A stretch of 64,000 nt of DNA, taken from positions 64,735,741-64,799,740 of the forward strand of contig CM062289.1 in NCBI GenBank assembly GCA_031216915.1, written 5' to 3'. Below are positions 1 to 11,811 of this stretch, piece by piece. Under the pieces are notes generated by a model that was given only the letters and a program-made list of their open reading frames with translations, was not told the origin of the DNA and did no database searches. The position numbers and the translations under genes are program-made. Positions within the stretch are counted from its first letter, which is position 1, and each line of letters begins with the position of its first letter. The DNA is from Pictodentalium vernedei. Lineage: Eukaryota > Mollusca > Scaphopoda > Dentaliida > Dentaliidae.

Positions 1-128
1 CATCAAGTGTGGTTTATCTTGAGTATTCAGGCAACTTTAATATTTGACTATTTAGAAATTATTTGTAGCACACAAGTTTTATATTTTAAAATTGTCAGTG
101 AAAATTCTTATGTAACATTTGTTTGCAG

Positions 129-206
129 GAAAGAGCTTCTGAAGAAATGAAGTTATTGAAGGAATTATCAGAGACACATGATCGAAATATCATTCAGGAA
201 ACCAAG
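129..206 (+). CDS. Coiled-coil protein gene, exon 1 of window (internal)
   Basis: This 78-nt internal exon encodes 26 residues (ERASEEMK...IIQETK), charged and heptad-like, with no proline. A pyrimidine-poor stretch ending TTTGTTTGCAG precedes it and AAG|GTATGC follows, so both borders are canonical and the intron phases are 0 and 0. It joins in frame to the exon at 26848. An upstream ATG-less start means that earlier exons lie outside the window. The array just downstream is built from copies of this exon's donor region. The protein family is not recognised; a structural or centrosomal/cytoskeletal rod is possible, but that is inference only. Confidence 0.72.
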
Positions 207-2010
207 GTATGCCAACGTATTAGCTGCACAGTGTTCTGTTTCCAAGCAAGAAATGGAGGGATGTCATTAACTGTACAATATATTTTCTGTATTAAGAAGG
301 AATGTACATTGTCCAATGCAAAGACATGTCATTGGCTTGTATATTGTACTCTCTCCATCTAAAGATATGTCATTAGCTGTACAATGTTCTCTCTCCACCT
401 AAAGATATGTCATCAGCTGTACAATGTACTCTCTCCGTTAGCTGTACATTGATGTTCTTTCTCCACTTAAAGATATGCCGTTAGCTGTACAATGTACTCT
501 CTCAGCTTAAAGATATGTCATTATCTGTACAATGTATTCTCTCCACCCAAAGATATGTCATCAGCTGTACAATGTACTCTCTCCACCTAAAGATATGTCA
601 TTAGCGGTACAATGTACTCTCTCCACCTAAAGATATGTCATTAGCGGTACAATGTACTCTCTCCACCTAAAGATATGTCATTAGCTGTACAATGTACTGT
701 CTCCACTTAAGGTATGTCACTGGCTTGTACATTACATTCTCTCCACTTAAAGATATGTCATTAGGTCATTAGCTGTACAATGTACTCTTCCCATCTAAAG
801 ATATGTCATTAGCTGTACAATGTACTCTTTCCATCTAAAGATATGTCATTAGCTGTGCAATGTACTCTCTCCACTTAAAGATATGTTATCAGCTGAACAA
901 TGTACTCTCTCCACTTGATATGTCATTAGCTGTATAATTTAGTCTCTCCACTTAAAGATATGTTATCAGCTGTACAATGTTCTCTCTCAACCTAAAGATA
1001 TGTCATTAGCTGTACAATGTTCTCTCTCCACCTAAAGCTATGTCATTAGCTGTACAATGTACTCTCTCCATGTAAAGATATATCATTAGCTGTACAATGT
1101 ACTCTCTCCACTTAAATATATGTCATTAGCTGTACAATGTACTCTCTCAACTTAAAGATATGTCATTAGCTGTACAATGTACTCTCTCCACTTAAACATA
1201 TGTCAGTAGCTGTACAATGTACTCTCTCCACTTAAAGATATATCATCAGCTGTACAATGTTCTCTCTCCATCTAAAGATATGACATTAGCTGTACAATGT
1301 TTTTTCTCCACTTAAAGATATATTATTAGCTGTACAATGTTCTCTCTCCACTTAAAGACATGCCACTAGCTATACAATGTTTTCTCTCCATCTAAAGATA
1401 TGTTCTTAGCTGTACAGTGTTCTCTCTCCACTTAAAGATATGTCATTAGCTGCATAATGTTCTCTCTCCATCTAAAGATATGTCAGTAGCTGTACAATGT
1501 ATTCTCTCCACTTAAAGATATGCCATTAACTGTACAATGTACTCTCTCCACTTAAAGATATGCCATTAGCTGCACAATGTTCTCTCTCCATCTAAAGATA
1601 TGTTATCAGCTGTACAATGTTCTCTCTCCACTTAAAGATATGCCATTAGCTGTACAATGTTCTCTCTCCATCTAAAGATATGTCACTAGCTGTACAATGT
1701 ACTCTCTCCACTAAAAGGTATGTCATTAGCTGTACAATGTACTCTCTCCATCTAAAGATATGTCGGCAGCTGTACAATGTTCTCTCTCCACTTAAAGATA
1801 TGCCATTAGCTGCACAATGTTCTCTCTCCATCTAAAGTTATGTCAGTAGCTGTACAATGTACTCTCTCCACTTAAAGATATGTCATCAGATGTACAATGT
1901 TCTCTCTCCACTTAAAGATATGTCAGTAGCTGTACAATGTTCTCTCTCCATCTAAAGATATGCCATTAGCTGTACAATGTACTCTCTCAACTTAAAGATA
2001 TGTTATTACT
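207..2010. repeat. ~40-bp minisatellite seeded by exon-1 donor
   Basis: Roughly 40 tandem units of about 40 bp follow the exon-1 donor. A unit reads approximately AAAGATATGTCATTAGCTGT followed by ACAATGTACTCTCTCCACTT. The donor itself (AAG|GTATGCC...ATTAGCTGCACAGTGTTCTGTTTCCA) aligns with the unit, so the first, most diverged unit straddles the exon border. A few units (near 709 and 1715) keep AAGGTATGTC, a potential decoy donor. Short ORFs on both strands here are by-products of the repeat. Confidence 0.88.
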
Positions 2011-2341
2011 GGAACCTGCATCGGTCACATATAGAAAGGTGTCTCCACTGCTGCCATCTTATGCAGAAGATGTTTCTATAAATAAACAATTCTCTAATGT
2101 TTTCACTCTCCCGACACCTCACAATTGCCGATGTGATTTGATGTCTTTGAAAATTTGATATATTTTTGATTTGTACATTTTTTGTGGCAAAACAAATTGG
2201 ACGTATACAAGATATCTTTTATTTATTATTGACCAAAAACAAGTGCTAAGTTTGGAAAGTTGTTACTGTTTAACCCTTTACCTAACGAATCGGCCAAATC
2301 TGCTCATGTAATATGCAAATCCAGCTGTTGGAAAATATTAA
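2011..2341. other. Intron spacer, no gene seen
   Basis: AT-rich intronic sequence between the end of the 40-bp array and the left terminus of DIRS1-like element A. No ORF with recognisable similarity and no convincing exon was found. Confidence 0.5.
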
Positions 2342-2545
2342 ATTTTTATACTGTACCAATGACCCAGACATAGCTGGTGCTAACTCTTAAAAATCTAAGG
2401 CCAAACACAAATTTTGCCCCCCAATCCCCCAAATTTGCATCTAAAACCAAAGAAATCATGTCCTGAATGGCCCTCCATACTTCGCCTCTACTGCGCATGC
2501 GCAGTGTCAAGGACGTTCCGAAATTGGCTCCATTTATCATTCTTT
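2342..2545 (+). repeat. Left inverted terminal repeat of DIRS element A
   Basis: Begins near ATTTTTATACTGTACCAATG and continues through the pyrimidine-rich CCCCCCAATCCCCC stretch to the TGCGCATGCGCAGTG motif. The same sequence occurs inverted at the right end of the element. It includes a small palindrome, CTGCGCATGCGCAG, also present in the solo terminus near 38016. Confidence 0.85.
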
Positions 2546-2727
2546 GTTTGGCCCTTCATCAGTTCACATCTGACTGATCTTTGTGATTGTAAATGATGCC
2601 ATACACATAAATATTAGAGAAATGGTGGATTTAAAGAGGAAATAGAAGGAGGAGAGGAAAAATGAGTGACAGAAAATAATCAGGGCTGTAACTTAAAATT
2701 TTTTTATGAAATTATGTTAAGTTACCT

Positions 2728-2925
2728 ATTTTCGAGGCATGGGCCTGTTGTTGTCATTCTTGTTATAAAGTTACACTGCTTGTTCAGTGTTTCCTCTCTC
2801 CCTTTCCTTTAAGTCCCCCCTTGCTATTTTCGAGGCATGGGCCTGTTGTTGTCATTCTTGTTATAAAGTTACACTGCTTGTTCAGTGTTTCCTCTCTCCC
2901 TTTCCTTCAAGTCCCCCCTTGCTAT
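2728..2925. repeat. ~97-bp tandem duplication in DIRS A leader
   Basis: The segment starting TATTTTCGAGGCATGGGCCT occurs twice in direct tandem (from about 2728 and about 2826) with almost no divergence. The corresponding leader of element B (27375-27480) has one copy, so the duplication is specific to element A. Confidence 0.85.
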
Positions 2926-3346
2926 TCTCCCATGCTTTTGGCATTTTTCTGTAATATTATTACTAAAATTTCTTGGGAGTTGTAGCTGGATAACAGAATG
3001 AATTCTGTTCTTTCCCCATGTTTACGTCCTCACCCATGGGTGTTTAGGTGTAGTGTTCTGCATCTACCATCTGATGTTTTGCAGTTTCTTCCCTGGAAGT
3101 CTCTGTTTTGCATCAGATGGTGTATTATTGGTAACTGATTTCGGGCCATAGTTATCAGTGCCTGGAGTCATGTTTCTGGTGTTTTTACACTTCTTGTTTA
3201 CATTGACAGCAATCTCTGTGGAGGGGGGATTTCTTGTCTTTGTGTTAGTTTAATCATAACAGGATACATTATTATTATTCGTAAGTGTTGCATTAATTTT
3301 TTAAAATATTTTTAACATTTTTGTCCACACTTAGGCTTGGGATCCA

Positions 3347-4133
3347 CAGGCTTGGCAATTTCAGGAGAGCGATATTTTAGCTCTCCTTACTGCCCTCCTG
3401 AAAGAATTAAGGAGAGCGAAAAATTGCCCTCCTAAATATTTTGGTCTGGGATGATTGAGATTACATGTATTATGCTCACATTAAATTTTTGTTGTAAAGC
3501 AAAAATGTAATTTAACTTTGAAGTCACATAACATCACGTAATTTCATTTTGAAAGTGGTTTAGTGGTAAAAGGTAATGGCTGCAACCATACCCAAACACA
3601 GTTGCAATCATTTGAAGCAAAATGGGTCACAGCAATATTTTTTTTTCTGTCAGTTTCAAGTTCAACAACTGACATCACAGTTTGAGGGGTAATTATTCAA
3701 GGAATATTGACACTATAATATACTACCATTACTACTATCCTGTCACTTGAAGCACTTGCAGCAGGATGTGACTGTAGATTCAAGCAGACCTGTTGTCCAA
3801 GAAAGTCATACGCCCACCACTACCACCTTCAACCCCCCTTGGGGGGTTGAAGGTGGTAGTGGTAGGCGTATGACTTTCTTGGACAACAGGTCTGGGTACA
3901 CACACAGGTCTTGTCAAGTGTGTGTTCGGTTGTTGAGTGAGACATCTAGATGTCTTAGAGATTTCGCTTTACCTTAGTAAAGTTAATAAAATCACTGATG
4001 TAGTCTGTTGTTTCAGTTTCAATGAGTTCATTCAACTGGATACTTAAAATGCTGTGTAAAGCTAATTGCTCTCCTAAGCTGATTGAGGAGAGCGATTTTT
4101 TGCCCTCCTGCATTTTTCAGAATGCCAGGCCTG
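3347..4133 (+). mobile_element. CAGG-type nonautonomous DNA transposon, copy 1
   Basis: A 787-bp element starting CAGGCTTGGCAATTT and ending CCAGGCCTG, flanked by GATCCA on both sides (7 bp, GGATCCA, if the final G is counted in the duplication). Subterminal blocks repeat AGGAGAGCGA / TCGCTCTCCT in both orientations. In the centre is a near-perfect hairpin with about 51-bp arms (3788-3838 and 3841-3891). No transposase is encoded; the ORF at 3747-3977 runs through the hairpin and is spurious. Two more copies lie at 34179 and 62758. The superfamily is uncertain: a hAT- or P-like CA...TG end is possible. Confidence 0.82.
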
Positions 4134-4296
4134 GATCCATTGGGGCTCAACATTACTTTTCAGAAACTTGGGCTTTTCTGAAAAAATATTTTTTCCAAAA
4201 AATTTTTTTTTTTGATTTCAATTATTTTTTCTATGTTAATGGATCATGTTATTATGTATCTTTGTTTTCAGGGGTTGGTGCGAGTACTAGGACTTT

Positions 4297-5690
4297 TTGT
4301 ATTCTTTTCACAATGAAAGGATATTGTTCAATTGTAATAAGAGGAAATCTTCCTCTGACTTTCATATTCATTGTATTAATTGTAGTCAGTGTACTCGCAC
4401 TAACTCCTGTTCAGTATGTGTCAATTGGGATGACAAACATGGGAAGCGTGTGTCACGGTATGTTAGCGGGGAAATGGCCATGCCGGTCCTTTCTCCGCAG
4501 GGTCGCTCTAGTTTATCAATCTCTATTTCAGACGAACAAGAACAGGGTGATGTATCCGTGATGTCTTCCAAAAGTGTGCCTCCATCTTCACAATTAAATG
4601 AAGAGTTAGCGGCAAAGTGCTCATGGAAATACGTCAATTGCCTAAGAGGTCCCTAGTAGGATCGACGGCGTTGACGTCCGCTAGCTCGCCCTGTGTAGCG
4701 TCCATTCATCGAATGGTTCGGCAGCCGGGTTCGTCCGTTGCGGTCCACAGAGGAGTTTTGGGTGATGCGAGCACTATAAATCAACTAAGTGCACACCCAG
4801 TGACGGCGGATCAGAGGAGAGAACGGAGGAAGCCTATTAGTCCGGTTCCTAGCCTGTCCAGGTCCATCCGGGCTGCGAGCGAGAGAGGCCCCTCTCTCGT
4901 ACAACAACATCTGGGACCAGATGTTGTGGTACAAAACGTTTCGCATTCGGAGCATACGTCCGCCGCTCGGGATGCTCCGTTATATAGACAGTCCGGAGAG
5001 ACTGTCAGTAAGGCTTCCTCATTCTCACGGCAGTGCACACGACCGCACCTTGGCTACGTGACCTCGGATATCCAGCCAGCTTCGCCAATCAGAGAATCCA
5101 CGGCGACCAGGTCACGCCATCCGGTAGCCTGGGACACGAGGCCTGTAGACTCCGGACGTTTGCATAAGAAAAGTATGCAGGAGTCAACGTACACGGAGCT
5201 TCCAGCGGCAAAGCATCGTAAGACCGCTACTCCACAGGCCTCAGTGACGGACGTGCTATCCCAAATAGCACAACTTATCGCAGCATCCCAGCAACGACAG
5301 AATCTCTGTCGGATCAGGTAATAGCCGACGACGCTGGGTCGGTACGCTTCGCTGAAGCATCAGGTACGGACGTCCGAAAACTTCATAGGGTCCGACAGGA
5401 TGGCAAAAGGGATTCAGAGGATTTCGAGCTTTTCCTTTCGGAACAACATAAGCTGCCGTACATTTCATCCGGCATTATCTTCCAGAGGTTGTTTCATCGG
5501 ACCAGAATGCTGCGATGCCGGATAAGAGACTGATAGCATCTTTGGACACAAGAATTTTTTGATCGGTTCAGGGACATCGTCCCTGAGTTTCCGACACAGT
5601 CCAATAATGTCACAGCAACTTTCGAATTATTGATCGACGCTATATATATGCTTGCTATTAAACAAGCAAGTCTGGTTTCTTGTTCGCAAA
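4297..5690 (+). pseudogene. DIRS element A gag-like ORF, first part
   Basis: The N-terminal part (about 4297-4615) carries a conserved C-x2-C-x5-C-x2-C-x-N-W-D-D pattern. The equivalent region of element B (about 28090-28160) keeps the same cysteines and W-D-D, so this is likely the structural (Gag-like) protein. A one-base deletion near 4612 throws the frame compared with element B, and the protein continues in the frame open at 4617-5321 (serine/arginine-rich, low complexity). Its role in the family is assumed to be nucleic-acid binding and particle assembly. It is not functional here. Confidence 0.65.
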
Positions 5691-6822
5691 AGTTACCGTG
5701 ATGTCTTCCAAAAGTGTGCCTCCGTCGTCATAGTTAAATGAAGAGCTAGCGGCAATAAGTGCTCAAGGAGATACGTCAGTCGCCTAAGAGGTCCCTAGAA
5801 GGATCGACGGCGTTGACATCCGCTAGCTCGCCCGGTGTAGCGTCCATTCATCGAATGGTTCGGTGGCCGGGTTCGTCCGTTGCGGTCCAGGAAGGAGATT
5901 TGGGTGATGCGAGCACTATAATAAGACAAAAGTACACACCCAGTGACGACGGATCAGAGGAGAGATCGGAGGAAGCCTATTAGTCCGGTTCCTAGCTCGT
6001 CCAGGTCCATCCGGGCTGCGAGCGAGAGAGGTCCCTCCCTCATACAACAACATCTGGGACCAGATGTTGTGGTACAAACGTTTCTCATTCGGAGCATATG
6101 TCCGCCGCTCGGGACGCTCCGTTATATAGACAGTCCGAGAGACTTCGATAAGGCTTCCTCATCCTCACGGCAGAGCACACGACCGCACCTTGGATACGTG
6201 ACCACGAATATCCAGCCAGCTTCGCCAATCAGGGATTCCACGGCGAACAGGTCACGCCATCCGGTAGTCAAGGGACACGAGGCCTGTAGACTCCGGACGC
6301 TCGCATAATAGAAGTATGCATGGGTCGACGTGCACGGAGCTTCCAGTGGCAAGGCAACGTAAGATCACTTCTCCACAGGCCTCAGTGACGGACGTGCTAT
6401 CCAAAATAGCACAACTTATCGCAGCATCCCAGCAAACGACAGAATCTCTGTTGGATCAGGAATAATCCGACGATGCTGGGTCGGTTCGCTCCGCTGAAGC
6501 ATCAGGTACGGATGACCGAACACTTCATAGGGTCCGACAGGATGGCGAAAGGGATTCGGAGGATTTCAAGCTTTCCCTTTCGGAACAACAGAAGCTGCCA
6601 TAGATTTCTTCCGGCATTATCTTCCAGAGGTTGTTCCGTCGGACTAGAATGCTGGATAAGAAACTAATAGCGTCATTGGACACAGAATTTTTGATCGGTT
6701 CAGGGACATCGTCCCTGAGTTGGCGACACAGTCCGATAATGTCACAAGAACATTCGAATTATTGAACGACGCTATATATAAGCTTGCTACCAAAACAGGC
6801 AAGTCTAGTTTCTTGTCCGCAA
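4558..6822 (+). repeat. 1.14-kb tandem duplication within DIRS A gag
   Basis: The block beginning TGATGTCTTCCAAAAGTGTG at 4558 recurs at 5698, and the two copies (4558-5697 and 5698-6822) align along their whole length, including TCGACGGCGTTGAC and the CATCTGGGACCAGATG palindrome. They differ by scattered substitutions and small indels, so the duplication is not recent. The second copy continues into the C-terminal gag region. Confidence 0.88.
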
Positions 6823-7320
6823 ATGCTCTAAATCTGCCTTTCATCAATTCAAGGAATAAATTTGAAACGGCAGGACAGGGCATACCGAGAGTTCCTCTGC
6901 GTCGAGACGACGAGGCTGAAGACTTGGAATTGTCTATATGGCCGTCTATGTCAATTCCAACCACGACGTTGGAAACGACAATAATGTCTAACAGACTTAA
7001 CTTAGACGCTTTATCATACGCAGACCACCTTACTAAGGTGTTATCATTACGTCTTCAAGGGAAAGAATTCCAGGATATGATCCTCAATGAGATTTCTTTC
7101 AAGGGCAGTAGCTTTTCCACAAATAACTCCGCCCTTCAGTGGCAAACCTGGAGTTGGTTAGACGTGACGCAGCCCTAGCTACATCCACGCACGTGGATAG
7201 TAAGGTGAAGAACTCTCTCAGAGTCACTTCGGTCTCGGAGAAGCTTCTCTTCAACGGCAACCTTTCAGCAATCTATGAATTGCTCAATATAGACGTTCTC
7301 TTGTCAATCAAGTGTAACAA
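6661..7320 (+). pseudogene. DIRS element A gag C-terminal region
   Basis: An open stretch (6720-7178) encodes a hydrophilic segment containing SNRLNLDALSYADHLT. It then continues in another frame as ELVRRDAALATSTHVDSKVK, which matches element B near 30070-30130 (NLELIRRD). About 7320 the sequence jumps straight into the RNase H region, marking the deletion that removed the reverse transcriptase. Confidence 0.6.
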
Positions 7321-7324
7321 GAGA

Positions 7325-8030
7325 TTCAGACTTGGGCAAACATTCTGTGGTTGACTCAGGGAGTTCCACTGCAGTTGCCGGATCCGAGTTTTACGATTAT
7401 GACGGATGCCAGTCAAACAGGTTGGAGTACAACATTGATCCCAACGGATTCGAAGTGCCAGGGTCTTTGGGTTCCGCAGTTTCTAGGCAAGCACATAAAC
7501 ATCCAAGAAATGATGTCAATTTGGCTTGCACTACGTCATTGGATGAATATTATTCAGAAAGCGCATGTCCAAATCCTGTCCGACAATACGACAGTAGTTG
7601 CGTATATCCGGAACCAGGGAGGCACTCATTCCGTTCCGTTATTCAATTTAACGGAAAGAATCCTTCTGTTTGTTCTAGAACACCAAGTTCTGCTTCTATC
7701 CGTCATATTCCGGGTCGTCTGAATGTATTAGCAGACTCCCTTTCACGGAAGGGTCACTTGTTGCCGTCAGAATGGACTCTCAACAAACAGGTATTCAATC
7801 AGATTTGCTACCAATGGGAGCGGCCAATGATAGACTTATTTGCGACACAACTCAACAATCAATTGCAGACGTATGTGTCACCATGTCCGGATTCCCGAGC
7901 ATATGCAGTAGACGCTCTATCGATCTCGTGGGACGGAATGATAGGATATGCGTATCCTCTAGCGCCGTTGATTCAGCAAATATTGCTTAAGATAAAACAA
8001 TCACAATACAATTCTGTTGGTAGCATCTCT
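7325..8030 (+). pseudogene. DIRS element A RNase H domain
   Basis: Two frames together give a DIRS-type RNase H. The first (7351-7722) has the TIMTDASQTGWS start, HINIQEMMSIWLAL, LSDNTTVVAYIRNQGGTHS. The second (about 7680-8020) has IRHIPGRLNVLADSLSRKG and IDLFATQLNNQLQTYVSPCP. The catalytic-type D of TDAS, E of INIQE, D of SDNTT and the terminal D of LADSLSR are visible. A frameshift near 7680 separates the halves. In intact DIRS elements this domain follows the reverse transcriptase, which is absent here. Confidence 0.85.
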
Positions 8031-8189
8031 GTCTCCACAGAGACCGTGGATAAATCTACTCAGGTGTCTGCTGTGGGACTTACCGTGAAAACTTCCTCCA
8101 TGAGAGGATTTTCTTTCGCTGGGGAAATCGTGTCAACTTCATGACAACCCGCAAGGTCTCAACCTTCACGTATTCCGGTGTGCTGTCCT

Positions 8190-9215
8190 TCTTGCACGGC
8201 AAGCATTGTACAGGACGAGCAGTGGACGCGATTTCTAACTGTAGGAGGACCTCCTCTTCGCTATACTATGCGGCTTAAGTGGAAGGTCTTTCGTCGTTGG
8301 TGTAGGGATCATTATGTTGATATTTTTGATCCCTCCATACCAGACATTGCAAACTTTCTAGTATACTTGTTTGACGAGATCAACTGCAGCCTGTTACTAT
8401 TAAAGGTTATAGGTCTATGTTATCTGATACCTATGCACACCATGATAGTTCACAATTGGATCTAATGTCTCTTTATCTAAATTAGTTAGAAACTTATCGA
8501 TAAATAGACCTAGAGCCCTTAGATTAATTCCTAATTGGAATTTAGCTTGGGTTCTTCTTAAATTAAAAGAAAACCATTTGATCCTCTTGAGACAGTAGAT
8601 TTCAAATTCTGGTCTTATAAGACAGCATTTCTCTTAGCTTTCTCTTCTGCTGAAGAGTCAGTGAGCTTCATGCACTATCGGTGGACGATTCTCACTATCG
8701 TAGTGTCGGGAACACTATTACCTTTACTACTAATGTTGGATTTTTGGCTAAGAATCAGGCTCCTAATAAATATCCGGAACCTATTGTTATTAAGGCCCTT
8801 CCGTCTTCAGACGAGCATAGGCCTTTACTCTGTCCGGTTAGAGCTTTATGTATTTATAAATAAGATCTCAGTTTATCAGAAAGGGACGTAAACGCTTCTT
8901 CTGTCTCTGATGCCTAATAGAAAGGACATTACGGTCCATTCTATTGCTAGATGGATTCAATTAACTATCTGTACTGCTTATGATAATCTATCTTCAACTC
9001 AGCAGTCTGTGCTTAAGATTTCGGCTCATGAAGTAACAGCTCTTTCTAAATCTTGGGCTTATGCAAATAGTGTTGCTATTACAGATTTAATGAAGGCTGC
9101 AGATTGGTCTCAGCCATCCACATTCACGAATTTTTATCTAAGAAATATTGAGTCCATTTCTGGAGACCTGCATTGTTTAGGTCCATTTTCTGCTGCTCAG
9201 AATGTCGTCCACTAA
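8190..9215 (+). pseudogene. DIRS element A tyrosine recombinase (broken)
   Basis: The N-terminal part (about 8260-8400) encodes an SAM-like segment with RLKWKVFRRWCRDH. After several frame changes the C-terminal half (8910-9215) has SAHEVTALSKSWAYANSV and FTNFYLRNIES. In this family the C-terminal core carries an H-x-x-R and a nucleophilic tyrosine (FYLR). Here the H is followed by E-V-T, so the second catalytic arginine is replaced by threonine, while the tyrosine remains. The stop at 9213 is a plausible natural end. In active elements the enzyme integrates the circular DNA copy. Confidence 0.82.
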
Positions 9216-9809
9216 ACAGTTGTAACTATAGTTATGTAGGCTTTCTGTTCAGGCAGTGACTCCGTCCTGTTGCCCTCTTCGCTCTGGGCTATTTGACCCA
9301 GGGCAAGGGGAAGGGGGGGGGGGGGAGGGTGTTCCCTTGGGTCACCTGTTTTATAGTGAAAACAAGGGGATACCTCCTCCGGAGTCAGTAATTCTGAGTT
9401 GTTACCAGGATGGTTTTAAAGTGAAAAGTTAATGTTTAAAAAATTCATTCATGTCATATTTTTAAAGTGTAGCATTGAATATGTCTTGTGTCTAACGGGC
9501 GTTAATATACAATCCTCGGACACTTTTAAAAGAGTATAAAGAGTCTCAATTCTCTGGACTAACTTTATTTATTGGCTTACTTTAAAAATAATTAGTATAA
9601 GGATTATACTGGATGTTAATAGAGAACACGAATGTTAGGATGCTCAATTATGGAGGGCGTTGTGTCTTTCTAATTTATCATAAATGAGAAAGATACATGT
9701 AAAGCCTAATACTCCTTTTCTCCTCGAGGGGATGAATCTATTTTATATAGTTGAGCTTATTGGATTTTCCTCTATGTCCTAGGCCCTCCAGCCTTTTTAC
9801 TATTTAGCT

Positions 9810-10183
9810 ATGTCTGGGTCATTGGTACAGTATAAAAATGTTAAAAAATTTATAGTAATTTATATATTTTTTATACTTACCAATGACCCAGACGGGGATG
9901 GCCCTCCCAGGAGTTGGGAACTCATACCTCCCTGCTGAGTACATAGCGCTGACCAGGCACTGATTGTAAGAATGATAAATGGCGCCAATTTCGGGACCTC
10001 CTTGACACTGCGCATGTGCAGTAGAGGCGAAGTATGGAGGGCCATTCAGGACATGATTTCTTTGGTTTTAGATGCAAATTTTGGGGATTGGGGGGCATTA
10101 AGAGATTGTTAAGAGTTAGCACCAGCTATGTCTGGGTCATTGGTAAGTATAAAAAATATATAAATTACTATAAATTTTTTAAC
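9810..10183 (+). repeat. DIRS A internal complementary region and right ITR
   Basis: Around 9820-9897 GTCTGGGTCATTGGTACAGT leads through an AT-rich stretch to TTACCAATGACCCAGAC, joining reverse complements of the two outer ends. The inverted terminal repeat then runs to about 10183, ending in GTCTGGGTCATTGGTAAGTA and an AT-rich tail. Confidence 0.83.
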
Positions 10184-10363
10184 TTTTCAAAAATTTTCAA
10201 CAAAAACATATCATGTTACCCCTCTTTTATATCTTTTACCTATCGAGTGTGGAGGCAATCTGTTTTCATTTATATGATAGGCCCACAAAAATCTCTCTCA
10301 CCATACACAGCAAAGTTCTTGTCAGGATACATTTCCACTTGATAATAATTATTCACTCGAATC

Positions 10364-10928
10364 TCATTGTTTCCCTAAGATATTCTTGAACCGCACTAAA
10401 TATACTGATGTTTTCCAAGGCAGTTTTTTTCTGGATCCCCATATAACATAAGAGTGATATAAGTGGTGTGGCTCAATTTTGTTAGAAGCGAATTCGTTTG
10501 TTCTGTATGTAGAGGACACATTAGTAAATAGTGCTGTGTCTTCATGTAAATGACCACAGCTACAAGAAGCATTGTCACTTATAAATCTATCAAATTTATG
10601 TCCGTTTAAATCACTACAATTTAAACGCAGCTTCATTTGAAATTTCCTTCTGCCACCCACATACTAAAACCCAGGGATAACATTGTCGTTCATTGCAAGT
10701 TTCTTCTAAAATTGATCTACGGAAGTACAGTTCTGCAGATCTGCACTTAAGCTGTTCCAAAGTTTTTACAGCTGATGGCAGAAACGTGTTAGAAAACCTG
10801 TTGGTGTTGCATTTAATATCCCTTAACAAATTCGAAGATCTCAGCGGATAATAAGTCAATTCTGATGCAGGTTGCAGAATGAGCAGCCTAATGTGGTTTG
10901 GCATGTTCGTAAACATTATTTTATACAA
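10364..10928 (-). pseudogene. Non-LTR element, C-terminal domain after RT
   Basis: Two overlapping minus-strand frames encode NMPNHIRLLILQPASELTYY, then TFLPSAVKTLEQL and, after a shift, KLRLNCSDLNGHKFDRF and a CSCGHLHEDT cysteine cluster. Such a post-RT region with a C-x-C-G signature is frequent in invertebrate LINEs. It belongs with the RT just upstream on the minus strand (11009-11609). Confidence 0.65.
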
Positions 10929-11008
10929 AGCTATTCTTTGAGTGGTATGAAACCAGATTCTCTGTAAATAAGTTGTTGACTTATCCCCCTAGTTACCACT
11001 ATTATAGT

Positions 11009-11611
11009 TCATAGAGCATCCAATTGTAGATTTTCTAGGAGTGTTGATTTAGTCTCCGTGCAAGCATCCCATATAACATCGGCATAATCAAACAGCGGGA
11101 GAATGAAGTAATGATATAGAGTTTCCAATGCGTGTCTGGACAGTCTGTATTTTAAGCTTCTTAGACAGTTTATCACAGGTCTGACTTTATTTATAAGATT
11201 CTCTATATGTGAATCCCATTGTCCTGTTTTTGAAAAGATCAACCCAAGATGATTATGAGTGCCCGACTCTTCTATTTGCTGTCCTAGGAAGTAAAGATGG
11301 GGGCGAAGTGTGGGATTTACTCTACTTGGAATGTACAACGATTCAGTCTTTAGTGGATTAAACATGACTTGCCATGTTTTAGACCACTGGGCAATTTTTC
11401 TCAGGTCATTATTCAAAACTTTTGCCAATTTTGCATCTTCGATTACTAGATAAAGTGTTGTATCATCGGCATAAAGTCTAATATCAGAAGTAATATCTTT
11501 AACAATATCATTTATGTAGATATTAAACATAAGTGGGCCTAAAACAGATCCTTGTGGCATGCCAGCTTTAATGATTTGATTTTTGGATTTCTCCCCATTC
11601 ACGACTACATA
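11009..11611 (-). pseudogene. Non-LTR reverse transcriptase, C-terminal half
   Basis: The translation has GMPQGSVLGPLMFNIYINDI (motif B region), RLYADDTTLYL (catalytic Y-A-D-D, motif C), a QWSKTWQVMFNPLKTES segment (motif D/E region) and a thumb-like LKYRLSRHALETLYHYFILP. The frame stops being RT exactly at the TA at 11610-11611, where a transposon end begins. The first 15 or so residues of the ORF called from 11653 belong to that transposon, not to the RT. The missing upstream half is at 20305 onward. Confidence 0.9.
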
Positions 11612-11811
11612 CAGTGAAACCTGTCTTGAGCAACCACTGTTGTCGGCGATCACCTGCCATTTACGACCCCCCCTTTCAATGCACCGATCATTTTCACTCT
11701 ATAATGACACTGCCATCAGTGACCACCTCCCAGACGCGATCTGCGACCGCTGATTTTAGTCCGAAGTTACAATTTTTACCTGTTATGAGCGTCCACTTCT
11801 GTAAACAGTGA

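Larger units (their letters stand above)
2342..10183 (+). mobile_element. DIRS1-like retrotransposon A (degenerate, RT deleted)
   Basis: This 7.8-kb element is bounded by inverted terminal repeats: the segment from about 2342 to 2545 recurs inverted at about 9965-10183 and carries the CCAATGACCCAGAC terminal motif. An internal complementary region at 9810-9897 is the reverse complement of the outer left end joined to the reverse complement of the outer right end, which is the hallmark of DIRS elements that replicate through a circle. Coding order is gag, RNase H, tyrosine recombinase. The reverse transcriptase expected between gag and RNase H is missing. Frameshifts and stops run through every ORF. 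A CAGG-type DNA transposon is inserted at 3347-4133. DIRS elements make no target-site duplication, and none is seen. Confidence 0.88.

Noticed and set aside
3747..3977. 76-codon ORF
   Set aside because: It reads through the hairpin of the CAGG element and recurs at 34579 only because the element is repeated.
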